DNA from: Manis javanica
Lineage: Eukaryota; Chordata; Mammalia; Pholidota; Manidae
DNA: 64,000 bases
Direction: 5' to 3'
Assembly (NCBI RefSeq): GCF_040802235.1
Contig: NC_133156.1
Span: 183,842,351 to 183,906,350 of the forward strand
The notes beneath the pieces were generated by a model. That model ran no database searches and was not told where the DNA came from. It was given only the letters and a program-made list of their open reading frames with translations. Positions 60,036 through 64,000 of this stretch are shown in pieces. Each line of letters starts with the position of its first letter. Positions within the stretch are counted from its first letter, which is position 1. A program made the position numbers and the translations under genes.

Positions 60036-62325
60036 CTCTTGGGTTCATCTTACTAGTCTTTGTGCTTGACCATCACCCAGGACCTCCTTCCAGGGTATCT
60101 AAGGGACAAGGCACACCCCTGAGGATCTCTTCTTCCACTTGGCTAGCTGGCTCATTTTTGTTGATCAGAATTAGCCTCAGTACAACAGCATCTTCTATCG
60201 TCTGGGCAACGGGAATATAAGCAAAGCAAGGCAAGAGTCTGTCATTCTGTTTTTAACTAAATGGCCTTTCTGACAGATGGGCATTAGGTCTACCGTCCCC
60301 ACTGGCCACTGTGCAGAGCTGGAGGCTTCTGCCAGTTACCGCCCAGCCTGGCTATCTGGGTGGTCAGCACGTCTGGTAGGGCTGGTGTGTTTCTCCCTCC
60401 TGCTGTCCCCTTGGTCCTCCCAGGAGTCTTCTCTTCCAGGCCCATGATTTCCTTGAAGGAAGCAGACTGCTGACAGAGCTCCCTATCTCGACTGCCATCG
60501 CTCACCTCTGCCTCCAGGGGAGGCCAAGAGCTTACAAAAGGCTCTTCCCTCCCCCCAGGGCCTCAATGGACCTCTTTTGCCCCGAGTCCCCCGGCCACCA
60601 GCTCTATCATGGCCATACCCTTTGTTTCTGGGATGGCTTTTGTCTGTTGTCCCACTAAATCCTGAGCTTTTTCCCCCAAGATGTTGCCTTCACGCATACT
60701 AAGGGAGGCTTCCGGAAGCTCCAGGCCAGCAGAGCCTGCCGTTCTGCCTGCTGAAGGGAGCGTCACTCTCTCCTAGTGGGCATCTTGCTTTTCCTCTGGC
60801 CAACATCACCCCTAGTCAGCTGTCAACAGCCTAGCCACCACGTCTGGTCACCACAGCACGCCCCAAGGATTCTACATGGGTCCGAGCAGGCAGAGAGCTG
60901 GCTGCACAAGCAATGCGAAGCCCTCAACACTGATTCCTACATAGCTCCTGCCCGTGGGGCTCTTGGCCTCTGGAAGCCAAATGTCCCTAATTGATGGGAA
61001 GGTACAAGGGGACAGCAGGATCAAGGGGCTGCTATTCCAGAGTCTCTTGGCAGAGAGCCTTGGTGTGTCCCTCCTCATCTAGGTCACAGTGACATCTAAG
61101 AGGGGGACCAAAGTGACAACTTGAAATGGGGGTTCCAAAGCCTATGAGGAAGCTGTGTTGAGTAAATACTGGTTGAATAAGCGACGTCACAGTTTCCACA
61201 ACCAGAAAGATGTGGTGAGAAAGACAGTCTTCAGCTTCTTTGCAGCAGTCTTCCCATCCTTTGCTGGTGTCTTCCTCTGGCAGAATGCGGGGTTATCGCC
61301 ACAAGACACCAAGGGACTCAGGCGTCGGGGGTTATTTCTCATAATAGGCAGGGAGGGAGTTAAGAGCAGGGGAGGGCGATGGCTTAGCAATGACAATCCA
61401 CAAACATCTTGTGCATCCCGTTTCTGCTCCATTAACTGGAACTTAAGTGCTCCTCAGAAAATGGGAAGCTGCATTCAAAGGCTTAAAAACAGAAAAGATG
61501 CTATATGTGGAAACTTGATTACAGTCTGACAGGGTTCTTGCAAAAACAGAGGCAAGGGAGCGTGGGGCCCAGGAGTCCGAACCCACCTGCTCTGTGGACT
61601 TGGGACACGGGCAATGCCGGCAGCACTGGCCCCGGGCTGGTGTGAGTCCACCAAGGCCCTGCAGGAGGGCACCCCATGCTTAAGCTCAGGGCAGGTGAGT
61701 TGCCCATAATGATGAGAGAGGGACCCTTACAGCATAACAAGGGGCACCTCTCATTAGGCTACTGTGAATGGTCAGGAAGCCTTGGGAATAAGATTTGTCA
61801 TTTTTGGGGGGAGGGGAGGCTGTCTTTATGTGAGAACTGTCTGCATAATTATCTGCGGTTGCGAGCTGCCTCTCCTTAGCCACCATACACAGCCGTCCTA
61901 TGCCATGGTAGACATAGTTTTCCACATGCTCCTGATGGTTCTCTCCTTGGTGGGTTCCATTTGGGGCTTGTCCAGAGACAGATCCTCGAATCACAGACCC
62001 TGGGTGGGCTTGCACGTGGCCCCAGCTTCTGGGAGAAAGCCGGAGGGCCAGGCTACTTTGCCGACGTGGAAGTATGGGAGGGATCCTTTGGCCGCCATCC
62101 CAGTGACCCTCTAGGGCACCATAAAAACCTTTCGAAACTTATAGGTGGCTTTAGCATACAAGTCACTGGTCAAGAAAGAAGAAGACACCTTTTTCCTTCC
62201 TCTTGACTCTGAGCAAGCACTCTCTCAGGGTAGCAGGAATGTTGGCTCAGGTTGGCGTGTTGGGCTTTGCGAGCTTGCCGGGACTTTTCAGTCATTTACA
62301 CTGGAAGGGCGGCTCCTGGGGGCAG
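60036..62325. other. Single-copy stretch, no gene recognised
   Basis: Mixed sequence between ASPRV1 and the presumed MXD1 tail. No exon, RNA gene or clear repeat that I can support. Confidence 0.35.
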
Positions 62326-62329
62326 AGCT

Positions 62330-62425
62330 TTTGTTCGCTGATGTGTCTTCAGCTCTGTGACAAAGCCTGGCACAGAGCAGGTGCTCAATCCCTCTTTGTT
62401 AAATGAATGAATGAATGCAAATTAA
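62330..62425 (+). mobile_element. LINE-2 3' end
   Basis: 'cctggcacagagcaggtgc' then 'tgaatgaatgaatgc', the plus-sense L2 terminus with its short TGAA array. Confidence 0.7.
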
Positions 62426-63094
62426 CTGACGGGGGTTAATAAGTAGAAGAACTGGCTTCTTAAACCAGGCGTCTTCCTCCTGTCAGCGGATTGTGTGGTA
62501 CGTGAGCTCTTTCAGAGGGCCCGTCCTCATCACACGTGGCCCGCTGCACACGGAGTGCTCCCAGCCGCCTGGCCGCTGCCTTGAATGCCTGCCCTGTTGC
62601 CCTGGATGTCCTCTTTAGGAGAGAGCCTAGCAGAAAGGCGAACACCTGTTCATCTCCAGGGCTTAATTTGAATGCCATCCCGTCTGGTTTCTCATAGTGT
62701 GTCCCTGTACTTAATTCGACAACCACATGGCATTACAATGTGAGTACATCCCTCTTTCCCACCAGACCAGGCGCTGCTGGAAAGATGGGCGAGTTGCGTT
62801 CGTCCTGCAGCTCCAGCACACTGCCTGCATGGTTAGGGGCGTTGTGAGGAGTGAGCTGAGAGCAAGTGCAAGAGCTGGCAATACGGGTAAGGAGGGCAAC
62901 TGGCACCATTCCTAATTCTGATCCACAAGTGGGCCACTGGAGCCGCACAATCTGGACTCTTACCACAGAATCCAAGGGCTGAAAACCTTCAGCCAGTGAA
63001 TTTTCCATGAAAAAAAATCTGATTCACTCAGTTTTGTAAGGAAGAACTATGAAAGGTTAAACTGGGGTATAAAACATCAGGCGGACCAAAGTTT

Positions 63095-64000
63095 CTTTCG
63101 TAATGAAATAATTTATTATTTGTTAATGGTCAAACAGCACAGAAGTTTACATACACACAGCAAAGATTCCCTAAAACATGTAGTTCTAAAAATGCGTGTG
63201 CTAACTGTAGTAAAAGCACCATTCTCTATATTTTGACACAGGATTTACATTGGCATCATATTTACATAAATAAACAAACATCTGGAGACAGAATTTCATA
63301 CTCTCTCTGCTGCTCCTGTTTAGGGTGTGTTCACCATTAGGAAGAGGGCCCCTGACATTGAGGGTTAACAGCGATGTTCCCAGAGCACCAATTCTAGGGA
63401 CAAGGGCTGAAGGCAAGATTGGTTCTCAGGTAAAAGCTAAAATGAAGAATGTCCCCCAAACCCCCAGATAGAATAAGAAATCAAAATCTAGCCAATCTTA
63501 GAATTGGGTACCTTACTAATTCTCATTTTATGATTTTGAGAGAAGTCAAAGGTACTCAATTTCTTCAGCCATTTAACAGCTGACTCTAACAGTGCCAGGC
63601 AATTATTTCTTCTTTCAGAAGAATATAGTACCAGAAAATCATCTTGTAATAAATATTAATGAAAAAATCATGATAAGTCACATATCAGTCCACCCAGCAC
63701 CCTCAATACCCAGGTATCTTTGGAAACAAAACATCTGTCTACAGAGATCTGATCCTGTAGAATGAGAAAACCCACCCCACAAAGGGTCTTTGGGTTGTCC
63801 TCTCCCAGGAAGCATTGAGTAAATCAGGAGTAGCCAGCTACCTGCACATAATGCATCCAGGAGGCAGACATAAGAAAATAATGGACTGACATTTGAAGGA
63901 AATTGCCTGGTAGCCTTTGACTTCCTGGTGTTCAACACACAGGGCACGTATGGGAGAAAATGAACTTAGAGACACAAGTAAAAAAGACAAGACCGAGATT
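63095..64000 (-). other. MXD1: Probable MXD1 3' UTR, distal end (partial)
   Basis: A minus-strand AATAAA is at 63112-63117, with cleavage expected near 63095. The sequence to its right is unique, AT-rich and repeat-poor, as expected of a mammalian 3' UTR. In human, MXD1 (a MAX dimerisation repressor) lies next to ASPRV1 in convergent orientation, with about 17 kb between the two 3' ends as I recall. Here the two poly(A) signals are 17.0 kb apart. No coding sequence is in the window, so the assignment rests on synteny and distance. Confidence 0.5.
63112..63117 (-). terminator. Minus-strand poly(A) signal (AATAAA)
   Basis: The plus strand reads tttatt here. It is a canonical hexamer at the left edge of the presumed MXD1 3' UTR. 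Confidence 0.5.

Noticed and set aside
1..64000. tRNA, snRNA, CRISPR or bacterial mobile systems
   Set aside because: I saw no cloverleaf with A/B boxes outside degraded MIRs, no snRNA-like block, and no regularly spaced repeats. The window is mammalian.

Overview
This is mammalian nuclear DNA. There are no bacterial operons, the long open frames are few, and most of the length is interspersed repeats: L1 (several ages), L2, MIR, MER5, MER20, Tigger and hAT remnants, plus one endogenous retrovirus. The youngest repeats are L1 copies with distinctive 3' tails. I see no Alu, B1/B2, Bov-tA, carnivore tRNA-Lys SINE or equine SINE. That points to a laurasiatherian placental whose recent insertions are nearly all L1. 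The tails resemble those I associate with pangolins (Pholidota), but that attribution is from memory and untested.

The one protein-coding gene I can support is ASPRV1 (skin aspartic protease, SASPase), an intronless gene on the + strand at about 44.8-45.6 kb with a poly(A) signal at 46.09 kb. It is a domesticated retrotransposon gag-protease relic that acts in the upper epidermis. Its longer N-terminal extension, present in the human protein, is out of frame here at the first ATG. The best start is an internal ATG giving 259 residues. At the right end, from about 63.1 kb to the window edge, a minus-strand AATAAA and gene-order reasoning suggest the tail of the MXD1 3' UTR, convergent with ASPRV1.

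Layout: 0-14.5 kb is a repeat nest (L1 on hAT, L1 and a 40-bp hAT-like fragment in L2, nested L1 copies). 14.5-44.5 kb is mostly old L1, L2 and MIR separated by unannotatable single-copy DNA with no protein-coding gene. 44.5-46.1 kb is ASPRV1. 46.1-55 kb holds an ultra-short L1 insertion, a long old L1 3' UTR and a MER20. 55.26-57.53 kb is a short, internally deleted, minus-strand endogenous retrovirus with two LTRs and a 199-codon integrase-containing frame. A Tigger-type element follows, then mostly single-copy DNA to the presumed MXD1 3' UTR.

I found no undescribed multi-gene system. The most useful leads are the shifted ASPRV1 N terminus, the compact retrovirus, the orphan 40-bp copy of hAT sequence inside an L2, and the very short L1 insertions with clean target-site duplications.
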